Counted from the first letter of the stretch, positions 33,726-46,402 are shown. The stretch: 64,000 nucleotides of DNA from Tretioscincus oriximinensis (GCA_022410635.1 JAJVDF010000127.1:973726-1037725), one strand, 5' to 3'. The notes: generated by a model from the letters alone, not told the origin. A program made the numbers and translations.

Positions 33726-34496
33726 GTGGGGTCTGCAGCAATCTATATGAAGATTTGAGGCAGCTCTGTAATATTTAGTAATAAGAGAACAGAGAAACTT
33801 AACAATACTTATAATACCCTGCATGTGTCAAGTCTTACACGGATAACCAAGAAGCACANGGTAAACCAAAACTGTCTTCACTTCAGCTATAGAACATTAA
33901 CAAAGTCCTGGAGAACTGGCCATAAGGGAAGTTTGAATCTTAAAAAAGCAGGCCCAAGAAGTATTGTTTAACAACACAACATGCGACTGCAAACAGCAAA
34001 CCGAAAACACAAGGAATTCCAACAAGAACAGACACAGAAACAAACATAAGTTTGGATCCGTTGTCAGCTACAATTATCCATGGAACTTTCATCTTATTTA
34101 TAGCACCTTTCTTGAAGCATCTGAAGCTTCAATACCTGATCAATCTTTTCNGTGCTTGCTTTTTCCTTCTGTGAGTTTCACAATCCTGAATATCAATCTG
34201 TTTCTTTCCTTCCTTAGCTATGGCCCCAGAAGCCTANGGCTCAGGGATCTCCCATAGGCTGTCTATGGCCAGGGGCTGATGTCCAGCAGGGTTTTCTCAA
34301 CCAAGTCCCCACTGAAATAGGAGCAGGACATGACGCTATGAAACATCTGTGGTCAACTTAATTCACACAAATTCTTAAAATGTGACAGATAATAAATGTG
34401 CTTATGATCTGAAGTTTAAGCGTTGCCTTAGGATTTTAAAATGATGACTACTACTTTGACTTTTTCCATACATTGCTTTATGAACACAGAGCTTAC

Positions 34497-34665
34497 TTGT
34501 AGTAATGTTCCATGTACAGCATTCTGGTGCACATGAGGATCGGTATGATCTGGAAGCCCAGTCAGCAAAGATGACACTGTCTGTGGCACCTGGTTTATCA
34601 TAACAAAAGGAACCAGGGCGCGGCCAGCCAACTCCCGTGAACGATAAACTGGAGTATGACCGCAT
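34497..34665 (-). CDS. THADA: THADA exon c
   Basis: 169-bp exon: one base, then 56 codons ending in phase 0. Acceptor tttcttcccag, donor CAA|gtaagc. The product starts CGHTPVYRSRELAGRALVPF and ends NAVHGTLLQ. The block RALVPFVMI and the closing HGTLLQ are nearly the same as in mammalian THADA, making this one of the best conserved pieces in the window. Longer open readings run past both ends into intron (two overlapping frames), but the splice sites fix the exon. It is followed by a 14-kb intron and preceded by a 17-kb one. Confidence 0.96.
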
Positions 34666-35084
34666 CTGGGAAGAAAAAAAGATACACGTTAGGCATGAAA
34701 CAGATCCATTCATACAGTATATGGGAAATTCTCAACTTGAAAGGTAACAGTCTTTTACAGAAATAATAAATAGTAATCATCATCACCATCATTAAACTAT
34801 TTTTTCCAAGTCCAGAATGCATTATGGGATACTTGAGCTTTATATGCTNCTTGAATTAACAAGCTCTTGCAATGGAAATCTTCCTATGTAATTAAAGACC
34901 ACATTTACATAACATTTGACCCAGGTGTTTCTGCTGATTCTGATCAAGGTACGAATATTATCAGGACACTTGGGATTTTCTGACAAAAGAAAGGGGTAAC
35001 ATGACACACACACCCTAAAAAACCCCATCAGAATGTTCTAAGAGTATGCCAAGTAGACGTATGGGCTTCATACTGTACAAGTAG

Positions 35085-35235
35085 AACCTGACCTTTGGCT
35101 GAAAAATTGCTCTCCCTTCCTTACCCTCAGATATTGTTGTTTTAATATGTTAATTTACTGTTTTCATTGTTAACTGCCCTGAGACCTTCGGGTAAAGGGC
35201 AGCAGAGAAATATAAATAAATAAGTAATAAATTAA
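35085..35235 (+). mobile_element. LINE-type 3' tail
   Basis: gacctttggctgaaaaattg to ttgttaactgccctgagacc, ttcgggtaaagggc and ataaataaataagtaata. Confidence 0.65.
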
Positions 35236-35267
35236 TATCTCTATAGGCCATTTGCAGTGAGTCAGTA

Positions 35268-35480
35268 TTTATTTATTTATTTATTTATTTTTAGTACTTT
35301 TATCCCGCCCTTCACCGTAAGGTCGCAGGGCGGCTTACAACATTAAAATAACGTAACAGTTAAAAACAGTGACCCCCAAACCCTCCCCACCCATTCACAC
35401 CCCCTCAGGCGTGAGCCCGGCCGGGAGGTCCCCTAACTACCAAATGCCCGGGTGAAGAGGTAGGTCTGCTATCAGGTGTT
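35268..35480 (-). mobile_element. Retroelement 3' end, inverse of 1.4-kb copy
   Basis: (TATT)n then atcccgcccttcaccgtaag, tcgcagggcggcttacaaca and gaggtcccctaactaccaaa. GC-rich; the reverse complement of the 1360-1612 family. Confidence 0.6.
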
Positions 35481-35595
35481 GTCTGCTATTTCCACTTGAC
35501 AATGCCTAGAAGCAATTGGTGAGTCACTGTGTGAGGCAGATGCTGAAGCAGATAGGCTTTGGCCAAATTTATCATGGTTCTTCCTACATTAAAAT
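35475..35595 (+). mobile_element. CR1 3' fragment
   Basis: gaagcaattggtgagtcact, gtgtgaggcagatgctgaag and catggttcttcctac. Confidence 0.7.
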
Positions 35596-35672
35596 CCCAA
35601 TGCTGTTCCTAAATACTGAAATTCTGCTTCCAAAATAGATTTTTAGCAAAGAATTCAAAGAAAGAATTGTTA

Positions 35673-35793
35673 ATTTCAGAGAAATAGCCGTGTTAGTCTA
35701 GCAGAAAGTCCAGCAAAGGAAGTAGACCTGTCTACGAAAGCTTATGCCAACCACTTTTCTCAAGTTAGTCTCAAAGTGCTGCTAGCTCCTTTG
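35673..35793 (+). mobile_element. Inverted copy of TTTCAGAGAAATAGCC element
   Basis: Left part tttcagagaaatagccgtgt ... cagcaaagga, then a direct switch at agtagacctgtctacg into the reverse complement (aaagcttatgccaaccactt ... gctgctagctcctttg). Flanked by perfect 12-bp direct repeats aaagaattgtta (35661-35672 and 35794-35805). Confidence 0.8.
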
Positions 35794-35834
35794 AAAGAAT
35801 TGTTAGTTTGGGTTCTAAATTCCTAATAAGGGGG

Positions 35835-35995
35835 TTCTGATAACACCTTAGAGACTTAACAAAAAAAAGGAAGGCAGCATGAGCTTTGGCAGACAACTAC
35901 TTCTTTAGCCAAAGTTAAAGAAGTGGACTTATGTACAAAAGCTAAGGCTGCCTACTTTTTTCCTTGTTAATCTCCAAGGTGTTACACAAGACCTC
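35835..35995. mobile_element. Older fold-back relative with different hinge
   Basis: Left ataacaccttagagactta, aggaaggcagcatgagcttt; right aaaagctaaggctgcctact, tgttaatctccaaggtgtta. The halves are inverted copies meeting near ttctttagccaaagttaaag. Confidence 0.65.
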
Positions 35996-38104
35996 TTTCC
36001 TACATATTCTAGACTCAGGCTGCATCCCCACTAGGAGCTAAGAGGTGGGTTTCCCGGCTGTTTCGCGGGCTTTAAGTAGACACCCAATCCACCTACATGT
36101 ATGCAAGCGTGGGACCATAGGTGGGCAAGAGGAAGGAAGCTCCATCTTTTAATGTCCGAGACAAGTATTCTCTCCACTCAGGTGTCTCCTGCCTTAATTT
36201 GTGGGGCTGGGTACCAATTTGCAGATAGCCACTGATACTTCCCCCACTGCTCGCACAGCCTCATCTGTGCAGGGCAGACGCAGAGAAAAAGCACGTTTCA
36301 GGAGGCTTCTGCCATGAGAGCTGGAAATTGCCATTGCATCTGCAGGAGCCATTAGAATGGCCTTCCCATGCAGACATAAATCCTGCATGTGGATGCATTC
36401 TCAGGCTACTTCTTTAAAATATACCATTGTGGAAGAATTTCTGGAATTTCCCTCTTCTATCGCCTTTCTGTTGGCTTCAAGTGTGACTAACCAAATTGGT
36501 TGAAAGGCTGAGGACACCAGTATTGTTGGGGTTTGAGGACTGGCGTATTCTATTCTAGTTTGCAAGTTTCAAATTAAGCAAGGTCCTTTGTCTTTCCTAT
36601 TTTCTTGTTCTTATTCATGATATACTATACATTTCACAAAAAACATATATAAAATTATTTTTATTTAAAAAAACAACAGCAGCATCTTATTGCTATCTCC
36701 ACTATATACCCAATGCCTTGCACATGAAAGACAAAAAAACCTTAAGTCTGCGTTTCCAAAAGCAGTTTGGTAGTAGGAAGCATTTAAAGAAATGGGAAAC
36801 TCTCTGCACAACACACACCACAAAATCGTTTGTCTGTTAAGGCTTCCATGCATGCCTGCATTTAAAATGAACAAACTCTTGGGAACAAGTGTTTCTTTTC
36901 AAATACAATTAACCCTGACATGGCTGCAGATGTTTCGTTCCTAATTAGCAGTAACTGTACACTTAAGAATGCATTGGGTTTTTTATTCACAGCCTTTTAC
37001 AAATGATCATTTCCCAAAGGAATCTGGCTTCAGTTCAACAGAAAGAATGGAAAATGGGAACGCTGCCAGCATTTATGCCTGCCTATTATTTTGTGAAAAG
37101 GGACTTTCCTAAAGCATGATTCAGTGGACGATATTTTCTAATCCAACTGCGTACTGTTTTGTTAAACTGAATTACTTTCATTCTAGTAATATAAACTATA
37201 GATTATGGTTCAAATGCTTTAAAAATAGGTTTATTCTTTACCTTTTGGAGTTAGCCTTAAACAGAAGTAGTANGTACTTCGAAACTCATCATTGTTTTAA
37301 TGAAAAGCAATACATAATGTTATAAGTACGTATATAAAATATGATAGCAAACACATATTGATTTCATACATTGATGCCAAGTGACAATAATTTCAAATGA
37401 AATACCTGAAGCTTCAGGGATAAATAAATGTAAAACAGGATTTTGATCTTGTCACTGATTGACTCCCTTGCATCTCAAGTTTCAAATAATTATGCAAAGG
37501 CATAAACAACTCTTCTTTTTTCCTCTAAAGGTTGTTTTCTCATTGTGAACTGGATTAAATANTGTTCAATATACAGCTCAATATAAGTGTATACAGCTCA
37601 AAAGTTGTTTAGACACTAGGGTGCAGATCCCAGCTCTAAGATACATTAAAGATATTTTAAAAGACATTATCTGACCTTTAATGGTGGAATTAGAGATTGT
37701 AATATGTGGATGCTGCCACCTCTAACCTGCATTTGATCTACTTCTTTTTGCTATATGTGAATTTACTATTTTATAAAAGAAAAGAAAACCTGCCTGGGAA
37801 GGGGGAAAACTTCTCTTTCCCAAAGAGTCAAAATAAGGCTCTTGTCTCCTACAGGTAAAGTCTGTCTTAGGTACAGATACCTAATTCAATTCTCCTGAGA
37901 GAGAATCCCTTTACTCTTAAGAAGCCAAGGAGGCTTTTCAATTCTGTTGAAATAGGAGCAAACAGGTTCTAGCATCTTATTGGACCTCTGCTGACCCATC
38001 ATCCAGAACCATTATACTGAAAGAGATGGCATCTTCTTAAAGCATATGACATTGGGCTATGCAGTCTGCCAGTACAGTTCTGGGACTAAGAGCAAGGAAT
38101 TAAA

Positions 38105-38245
38105 AGCCTTAGTTACACACGTACTTTTTAAAACCATCTTCAGTTCTGAAGAACTGGATCAAAGCAGAGGGGTAAAAACTTTGGCGTGTACCCCAGTTGT
38201 TTGGGGCTGAAGATTGTTTAAAAGCACATATGTCANCAGGGCCAA
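38105..38245. mobile_element. Small fold-back MITE
   Basis: Left ttacacacgtacttttt...aaccatcttcag; right gctgaagattgtttaaaagc then acatatgtcanc: imperfect inverted ends of about 40 bp. A partial relative is at 3000-3100. Confidence 0.55.
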
Positions 38246-38629
38246 GAATAAAAATGTGGCAAGTTCCTTGAAAAAAAGATCTAGAGCTGAACCATTGGAA
38301 GTTAGTTGGTTTCTTTTATGATAAAGAGCCAATATATCTTAAAATACTACTATGTCAGCATTTCGTCCAAAGCAGTCTGGAGGTACGTATTCCAAATAGA
38401 TGATTAATTGCTCCTATAAAACACCTTTATTTCTTCCCAGAGTTCAGTTTCACATTTGCAATTTGCAGGTAAAAGTAAAATGAGCAACNCTGTTTCAAAC
38501 ACTTCACACAATGAGCAGACTCACACAGACGTCACACAAGTTTCTTTCTTTGTCTTTTCAAATTGGCAATCCAAATGACTCAACTGCTAATGGAAAAATC
38601 AGCATTGGACATATGTCTGGGAATCCGTC

Positions 38630-40545
38630 ACAATCCACACAGAGTAACTGAAAAGNTTCCGCCAAGTACAAGAAGACACCCGTATGGCTTACCACTGCAG
38701 TAAGGGAAGTCATGAGGAAAAACTCATTTAAAAAGTGGAAGGCTTATCCTAGTGAGGAAAACAGAAGGGAGCACAAACTGTGCCAAACCAAATGCAAGGT
38801 GGTAGTCAGCGATGCAAAGAAAAACTTTGAGGAGCACAAATATTAAAAGAAATAATAAGAACTTTTTCAAATACATCAGAAATAAGAATCCAACAAGGAA
38901 AGCAGTCAGACCACTAGACAGCAATGGACAAAAGGGCATAATCAAGGAGGAGGTTGCAGAGAGGTTAAATGAATTTTTTACTTCAGTTTTCACTGAATAA
39001 GACAAAGGGCATTTACCTGCAACAGATATAGTCTTCTCAGGAAGAACACCAGAGGAATTAAACTGAACAGAGATAACAAGGGAAGAGGTCCTTGCTAGCC
39101 TTAATAAGGTGAACATTAATAAATCCCCAGGGCCAGATGGCATTCATCTAAGAATTCTTAACTCAAATAGGAAATTCCTGAACTTCTAATCAAAATATTT
39201 ATTCTTTCCTTAAGATCAGGCACAGTACCATTAGATTGGAGGGTAGCTAAGGTAACATTTAAGGTCTATCTAGATTTTCAGAAGGCTTTTAATAAAGTCC
39301 CTCATCAAAGGCTCCTAAAAAAGCTCCACATTCATGGTATAAGAGGACAGGCTTTGTCCTGGATTGGAAATTGGCTAAAAGATAGAAAACAGAGGGTAGT
39401 AGTAAATGGACAGTTCTTTGAGTGGAAAGAGGTAAGAAGTGGGGTACCCCAGGGGTCTGTACTGGTACTCTTGCTTTTCGATATATTCATAAATGATCTG
39501 GATGCCGAGGTGAATTGTGAAGTAGCCAACTTCGCTGACGATACTAAAGGTAGTGAAANCTGAAAATGATTGTAAGGCACTCCAGAATGATCTATTGAAA
39601 TTGGGTGAGTGGGCATCAAAGTGGCAAATGCACTTCAATTTAAGCAAGTGCAAAGTCATGCGTATTGGGGCAAAGAACCACAATTACTCCTACCACCTGA
39701 TGGGATCCAAGCTTTCTGTGACCGAGCAAGAAAAGGATCTTGGGGTGTTGGTGGACAATTCAATGATGATGTCAACCTAGTGTGCAGCAGCAGCAAAAAA
39801 GGGAAATTCCATGTTGGGGATAATTAGGAAAGGAATCGAAAACAAGTCAGCAAATGTTGTTTTGCCTCTTTATAAACCTGTGGTGAGTCCACATTTGGAA
39901 TACTGTGTTCAGTTCTGGTCACCACCTCTCAAGAGGGATATTGTGGAACTAGAGAAAGTGCAGAAAAGNGCAACAGGAATGATCAAGGGTCTGGAACACC
40001 TCCCTTCTAAAGTCAGGTTGCAACGTCTGGGCCTTTTCAGCCTCGAAAGCCAACGTTTGAGAGGTGATCTGATTGAAGTGTACAAAATCATGCATGGGAT
40101 GGATAAGGTGAATAGAGAAAAAATGTTTTCTCTATCACACAACACTAGGACTAGAGGGCACTCCTTGAAACTGATAGGCAGAAAAGTGAGAACAAAGGAA
40201 AGTATTTTTTTCATTCAGAGGGTCATCAGCCTGTGGAATTTACTTCCTGAAGAGGTGGTGTAGCTAACAGCTTGGATAACGTCAAGACAGGACTAGACAG
40301 TTTTATGGACACCAAGTGTATAAATGGATACTAAGATGGATGTCTGGATGCTGCCTCCAGGATGGAGCAACAGGCAGTACACCAGAAATACCATTTGCAG
40401 GGAGTCATAAACAAGTGCATATTTTGCTTTCCTCTGTTCAGTCTGCCCAGGTGCACCTGATGGGCCTCTGTATGAGACAGAATGCTGGACTGGATGGGCT
40501 CTGGCCAGATCCAGTATGGCTCTTCTTATGTTCTTAACTGCTGAA
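38630..40545 (+). mobile_element. CR1 LINE, 5'-truncated, with broken RT ORF
   Basis: Longest retroelement in the window. In order: DAKKNFEEHKY-like linker (38.8 kb), INKSPGPDGIHLRIL (39.11-39.15 kb; KSPGPDG is an RT motif), a deletion or jump near 39.26 kb, LDFQKAFNKVPHQRLLKKLH, SGVPQGSVL, catalytic FADD at 39531-39542, then frame changes, EKDLGVLVDNS, YCVQFWSPPLKRDIVELEKV, LRGDLIEVYKIMHGMDKV and ISLWNLLPEEVV, ending at 40261. The 3' UTR follows to ttcttatgttctta at 40540. Several frame breaks and stops mean no functional protein. No endonuclease domain seen. Confidence 0.92.
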
Positions 40546-40564
40546 TTCTGCAGCAATTGCTGAA

Positions 40565-40840
40565 CTCTGTGCTGCTCTGTGGCATAGTGATGCAGAGGTT
40601 AAAAGCTGGAGTATGAAACTCTGCATCGGCTGTGGAAAGGAGTGAGTGCCCTCTAAAGGCCTTAGCTTCGGGCAACCCAGCTATTGGAAAGGAAAGAAAT
40701 TTTCAGTTAGTTAAATGGGTACCACCACAATGTGGTGGGGAAGATAGGACAAATGTAAGCCTTCAGATGAAAAATAAGCTTGTCAACTGCTCTGGAAAAG
40801 AGCAAAGTATAAAAACCAAATTCTTCTTCTTCACTATTTG
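40565..40840 (+). mobile_element. SINE family 2, plus strand
   Basis: ctctgtggcatagtgatgca, gagtgagtgccctctaaagg, aatgtggtggggaagatagg and a cttcttctt tail. It directly follows the CR1 3' end, with about 20 bp between. Confidence 0.7.
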
Positions 40841-41399
40841 TACAAATGGAGGAAAATATATGCAAGGGGACTGAGTATTTCCATTCTAACTTATACATGT
40901 GTTGCCATGGGCAAGTGTACAATAAAAAAAGAAAATAAAGAAAATAAAACTAGATTGATTAAAAAACACAATAAAAATTAGAAAGATTTCAATTAATCAA
41001 ATTAATTTGAATAACGAGCCAACAGAACAATAGCAAAACAAGATTGAAAATATTACAGTTTCATTGTGGCATAGTGGTGCAACACATTTGTTAACATCTC
41101 CATAAGCTTTTGCACATGGATGAAGAACCTCTGGTTTAGAAATCAATTATGAAAGAAATGAACCAAAATATTATACAGTATTACATTATGTCAAGCATGG
41201 AACTCACACATTTTGGGACCGTCTTGATTTCAAAATCAGTCTGGGGAGGCAAAAATAGCTAGAGTGGAAAGTGCGACAAACTTAACAGATTAATCTTCAC
41301 TATTTTTATGATGCATTAAGTCCTTCTCAGAGAATGAATTTGGTTCTATTTTATTTCTTAGTCATCCCAAGAATGTACTCCATACTTTTTAGCATCTAC

Positions 41400-41700
41400 A
41401 TCACAGGTGGATCTGGCCCGCAAACTATTTGGCCCGGGCCATGGCATGCTTCCCACAGAACCATCAGGTTTCCTAGGCTTAGAGGTAGTGAACCTGGCTG
41501 CAGCTTCTAGGGACAAGGCTGTCTGTCATCACATTTGTGATTTTATGGACCTGGACGGGGAGAGGGCAGAAGTAGCTGAAGGAGATATGGCCTGTCTAAG
41601 GAGTGGCCTGCGTGGGGTGGGGAGGGGAGGGGGGTATAGCCCTTCAAGGATGTTATCATATCCAAATGGCCCAGGTTCCNACACCTGGACTATATGAAAA
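41400..41700 (+). repeat. GC-rich block, possibly DNA-transposon derived
   Basis: Opens with caggtggatctggcccgcaa actatttggcccgg and contains a G-run gtggggaggggagggggg. A 96-codon ORF (41407-41697) crosses it but has no recognisable domain. GC content is well above the surroundings. Confidence 0.35.
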
Positions 41701-41904
41701 GTGTTTACGGAAGTTTGGAGTATAATCAGTATATTCATTCAAGCACAGTGGGCTACCCATTATTTCTGGGTGTCCACAGCAGAAGACAAAGAATTGATCA
41801 CAAATCACTACAAGTGACCTTTAGAAGAATCCTTTGATCTTACAATTTTAAAGGTGGTATTTATGCATTGATACCGATCAACGTTAGATACACCTTACCC
41901 TACC

Positions 41905-42140
41905 CCATGAATTTGTCTTCCTCAAATCTATTCAGGTTAGCTGCTGTCACCACCTCTTCTGACTAATCCAGTAGTAGACTAAAGATGGTCTGAATGAAAA
42001 AAATGCTTTCATTTGTCAGTTCAAACACTTTGGCGCATAAGTTTCATAGAAAGCGTGCTACTTTTAATGTTCTGCAGTGGAGAAAAGATTTTTTTCTCAT
42101 TCCATCTTTGCATAGTTTTATATATAGATTTTATAGAAAG
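41905..42140 (-). mobile_element. CR1 3' fragment, very degraded
   Basis: ccatgaatttgtcttcctca, atctattcaggttagctgct and gtcaccacctcttctg follow CR1 order in reverse. Confidence 0.6.
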
Positions 42141-42546
42141 TTTGTAACTTAAAATTCTCAGCAGTACTTGTGCTGAATGATCATTTTTATTTTGGGGGAA
42201 GTTGCTGGTCTCAACAGTATCTAGAAATGCTCAAATACAGACTTCCTTCTTTTGGACAACAGCTCAACTATAACACTACCCAGAATAACATATACTGCTA
42301 CATAATATATTCAATTAAATATTAGTTGACGTTAGTCAGGACATACCAGTTCTGCTCTTTAGCACACATTTTTTCAAGATTTAGTTTGAAGTGCTTGTGA
42401 TCACTTAAAAATTCCTTGAATGGGGTTGCACACACTCCCTTTAAAAATCATTGAACAAGTCACATAAGAGCCAAGATCTTCTTTAGTAGCCCTACCTAGG
42501 TGCTTACTTTAAAGGGTGGTTCACATAGAAGATAAATAAATGGGAA

Positions 42547-42548
<2 letters not shown>

Positions 42549-42625
<77 letters not shown>
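42549..42625 (+). repeat. (ATA)n microsatellite
   Basis: About 25 uninterrupted trinucleotide units of AT-only sequence. Confidence 0.97.
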
Positions 42626-42627
<2 letters not shown>

Positions 42628-44404
42628 TGCAGAAGAAGAAGAATCTTATTTATAATGCCCCTTCCACCAAAGGGTGGCACAGTTTCAGATAAAATTTAAC
42701 TAAAAGACTATAAAAAACAGTTACATTATAAAATAGATCAGCAGAATATATAGGAGTGTCTGTTAAGATTGTAATCCCTGTTGTGACATGTTCAACGAGA
42801 AAAAAGGCTTTTAAACCTTTTCAAAATCGGTTTAAGATTTCAGGAAAGAACCCAATATGAAATCAGTCCATGTCTGTTTTTTAATACTTATGAACAGAAA
42901 ATTGAAGACCAAACATTTTCTTATCATCTATGGGAGCTTATGATAAACTAAAAATAACATGCAGAGATAATATTATAATGATCTGGCTAATATTTTCTAA
43001 TTACAACAAACAAACCACTGGCTTTTTCGCTGGCTTCCATAAGTATTGTGAAAGGTATCTCTAAAATTCTTCTTGATTATATTAGCTTTGTTTTGGTGTG
43101 TGATTTGTAAATTACACTGTAACTAGATTTACTAAGCAAATAAACAGAAGTTAGATATTAAATCCAGAATACAAGTGTTTATATAAACTCTCCTGACATA
43201 GGATTATGTGTAGGGGAATCATACTTCCTTTTCTTCAGGGAACTCTGCTCTTTCATTGCCACAGTGTATTATCTGAAGACAACTCTGTAGTCAGGGATGA
43301 ATGGATGAATGAATTCATTCTGTTGTCAGGAACATTTACTTAGCACAAATTTATTAAGTAGAATGAGAGAGGGATATGAGAGGGAATGATATGGTTCAAC
43401 AAATGTAAGCAAGTCAAAAAGATCCAGGCTAGGGGCCAGTTGTGTTTCCTTGTTATTCAGTTCACAAAGAAGCCCTTCAACAATATTGTATCTGATTCTG
43501 GAGTTCCTGCCTATAAACTATATCGCTTCCTCTTGACAGTTCACAATAAACACGGGAAATTGTTTAACTTGTCACATAAAATCTCTTTAAGATTAAAATG
43601 TCCTCGTGGTAATCAAACTACGCTTTCATATATTTTAAAATGAATCATAGTTCTTCGAAGTTAAAAAATAAACAGTTATACTAGCAATAACTTTTGATTT
43701 AACAAGAAGAATTATAATAAAATCACACTGTGATCTTTCCTCTCATCTGAACCTAAATATTGTTTTTTTTTGTTTCTGATCAATCCGAAGGGATTTGTCT
43801 TTTAATAACATACAAATAAAGCAAAAATATACAAGCTCTATTGTACAACAGATGGAAATTCTTGCTGTGGAACCATAAATGTTGTTCAAATAGGCATTCC
43901 CAATGTTTGGATTCTGACCATTCAACATATGCATTGCCAGATGTAGGTTTTAAACAATGAAATGCCTGACTGTCGAAAAAAATAAAATATGTCTAGTGGC
44001 AATTTTGATTAATGTTTTTCGGTAAAAAAGTTGGCTCCTTGAGAATTAAATGCCACCCTATGTACATTGTACCTTACAAAAACTTTCTATACATCTTACA
44101 ATCCTACACAAAATGTGGGTTTCTTTAGGATTAAGTGCCTCTTTTTTCATTTCCAGTTCAGTCTTCTCTATACAGAATATACTACTACCCTGGAGTGAGC
44201 GAAAAGGTATTGATATTCATTTTTATGTCATATTGTTAATGCTTCAGAGCAGAAACTGTACAAAAACATGCTATTCTTTTGAAAGACTACATTTTTCCTT
44301 AATAGACAATTAAACCTTTATCTGTTTTCCAGGCAGACACGGGGTGAGGGGGTGGTGGTGAGGTAATCGAACAAGGAATGCTAAAAATTTGCATGAAATT
44401 CCTT

Positions 44405-44442
44405 CAGGTAGAAATATGAGTTAACACTCATATTTCTACCTG
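44405..44442. repeat. Perfect 17-bp inverted repeat with 4-nt loop
   Basis: caggtagaaatatgagt, loop taac, then its exact reverse complement actcatatttctacctg. No TIR-like family match or flanking duplication seen. Confidence 0.9.
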
Positions 44443-44769
44443 TCATATTTAAAGTCATATTTGGACTTTCATGTATGTTTGCCATTCGTCCCTCCTGATG
44501 TGTTAAGTATCTAATATATTGATTTCAAATTTAAACTGTAAGTTGAGATTGTAAATAAGAGCTTAAAAGTTACATTTGTTTACATTGCTTCATCACAATA
44601 ACTATATAAGTGATTCAATAAGAAAAAGCATTTTGGTATTTTTAAATAGGATAGAACAACTATCTTCGTTCATATCCATTTATCAGCACAAGATATTTGA
44701 CTCTTAAGGGATTCATTTTACTCTTTCTGGTACAGTCAAGAAAGGGACCATACTGTGTAAGTGGTGGTG

Positions 44770-44985
44770 TTCAGTCAGTCAGGTCTACAGAAACCCCAAG
44801 CTTTCTGTCCTCTTCTGACTCCAAAAGCCTGCCTAAGTATACAGTATATTCATTGCTTCTCTGATATGATCCAGCAATCTTATCTTCTGCCATCCAAATC
44901 TCATTTTGCATTCAATATTTGTCAACAACAGGGTCTTTTCCAGTGAATCCTGTTTTCTTATTAGATGCTCAAGTAGTCACCAATA
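44770..44985 (-). mobile_element. BovB LINE fragment, degraded
   Basis: The clearest words are gggtcttttccagtgaatcc and tgttttcttattagatgctc (BovB: ggtcttttccaatgagtc...). The upstream part is only weakly similar. Confidence 0.55.
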
Positions 44986-46402
44986 CTATAAAATGATTCT
45001 AACAAGAAATAAATCGGTAGCATGAGACTCCATTGCATCTGAAGAAGTAGAATGTGGGCCGATCCCCACATTCTATGTGCAGAACTTCGGAGGCGATTTT
45101 CCCTTCTGTCCGCCCCACAGAACCACACATGNTCAGCATTCCACATGATCTAAAAATCTTTATTGCAGAGTAAATAGCCTCCACATATTATCCAGTTTAG
45201 CAACCTCCATTTGTAAAGTCCAATAGAAAAGCTACCTCAGAGCTTCAGTATGTAATTTGTAAAACACTNATTGGCTCTTGCCTAATAGAGATTGCCTAGG
45301 AACTGTATGCTGGCTCACAAGGAATGCTGGGGCTTGTAGTTAGGAAAGTGCAGCAATGATTTCTGGGGGTTGTGATTCATGATAATTGCCAGGATGTATT
45401 GAGAAACAGAAATAAAGCCNGGTATAAAGTCAAAATTGGACTATCGCCACCCGTTTATATTAAGAGATTTCGCTGAACTTCTTCAGGCCCCAAGAAAAAC
45501 CTAGCCAAAGTTAAGTTTACAAAAGATATGTTAGTTTGAAAGTAAAAAGCTCCACTGAGACAGAATTCAAAGAAGTTTCGTAAATGTTTTTTCAGCAGCC
45601 ATGTGATGTCTTTTTGTTTCTTATCTATTGCCTTCGCTGACACCATTCCCCTCATTGTTAGCATGTATCGAGNGCAGAGAGGGAACTGCAAGGAAGATTG
45701 AAGGTAAATGGGGATATACTTTTGAATATGGTGTCTTGTTTTTTTTAAAACTTGTAGTGGGGAAGCAGCTTTAGTCTATAACAGGACACACTAAGAACTT
45801 TTTTTCTTCTTAGTCTCTAACAATTTCTCGCTAGAAATTCCTATTCAGACCATATGGCTGTTTTTTTATTCTGTCATCATCTAAAACCACCAAAGTAGAA
45901 TAAGTTACTAACTTTTCCTGATTACACCAGGGCCTTCCTCTGACCATCCCCTTTAATCTCCCTAACTGTACTCTTCAAGAAAGTGGAGGTCTACAAAGTC
46001 TGCTGGAAGGACCCAAACCTTAAGATATAGTGCAGCTAGCAGCTGAGACCCAACATGAGTCAACTAGGATGATAATGGGTTAAGAAAACCTAGGTAATTG
46101 GTGGTGGAGAGGCTTATTGGATTTTGAAGGTGAAACCGGTCTGTACATGTTTCCTGCCAAATAGTAAAGTATGATCTTCAGAGCCTACCAAGCAGTACAT
46201 TTCCTGGGGGAGCACAGGAATGTTGATAACTCTGTATTTTGAGTTGAGTGCGCACACTCATATATTCATATGCTTATTCGGTTTTCTGGCTTCATGTAAT
46301 GAACATACTTGAAGTGTGCAGTGTGTTCAAGAGATGGTCAATTAACCTATATGCTGAAGTGACCAATATAGTCTTTGCTATTTTTATTTTGTGCACTTTG
46401 TA

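Larger units (their letters stand above)
20398..34496 (-). other. THADA intron between exons c and d
   Basis: 14.1-kb intron rich in CR1, BovB, SINE and MITE copies (listed separately). Stretches where I see nothing recognisable: 20400-21230, 21310-21990, 24430-25300, 25540-26630, 27850-28860, 31700-33060 and 33730-34490, apart from simple AT-rich sequence. No extra exon is needed: exons c and d join in phase 0. Confidence 0.75.

Noticed and set aside
34402..34713. 103-codon ORF overlapping THADA exon c in another frame
   Set aside because: The true frame is fixed by homology and by the acceptor and donor phases; this ORF is a shadow.
41407..41697. 96-codon GC-rich ORF as a gene
   Set aside because: No domain, no splice or promoter support, an N inside, and GC bias alone explains the lack of stops.
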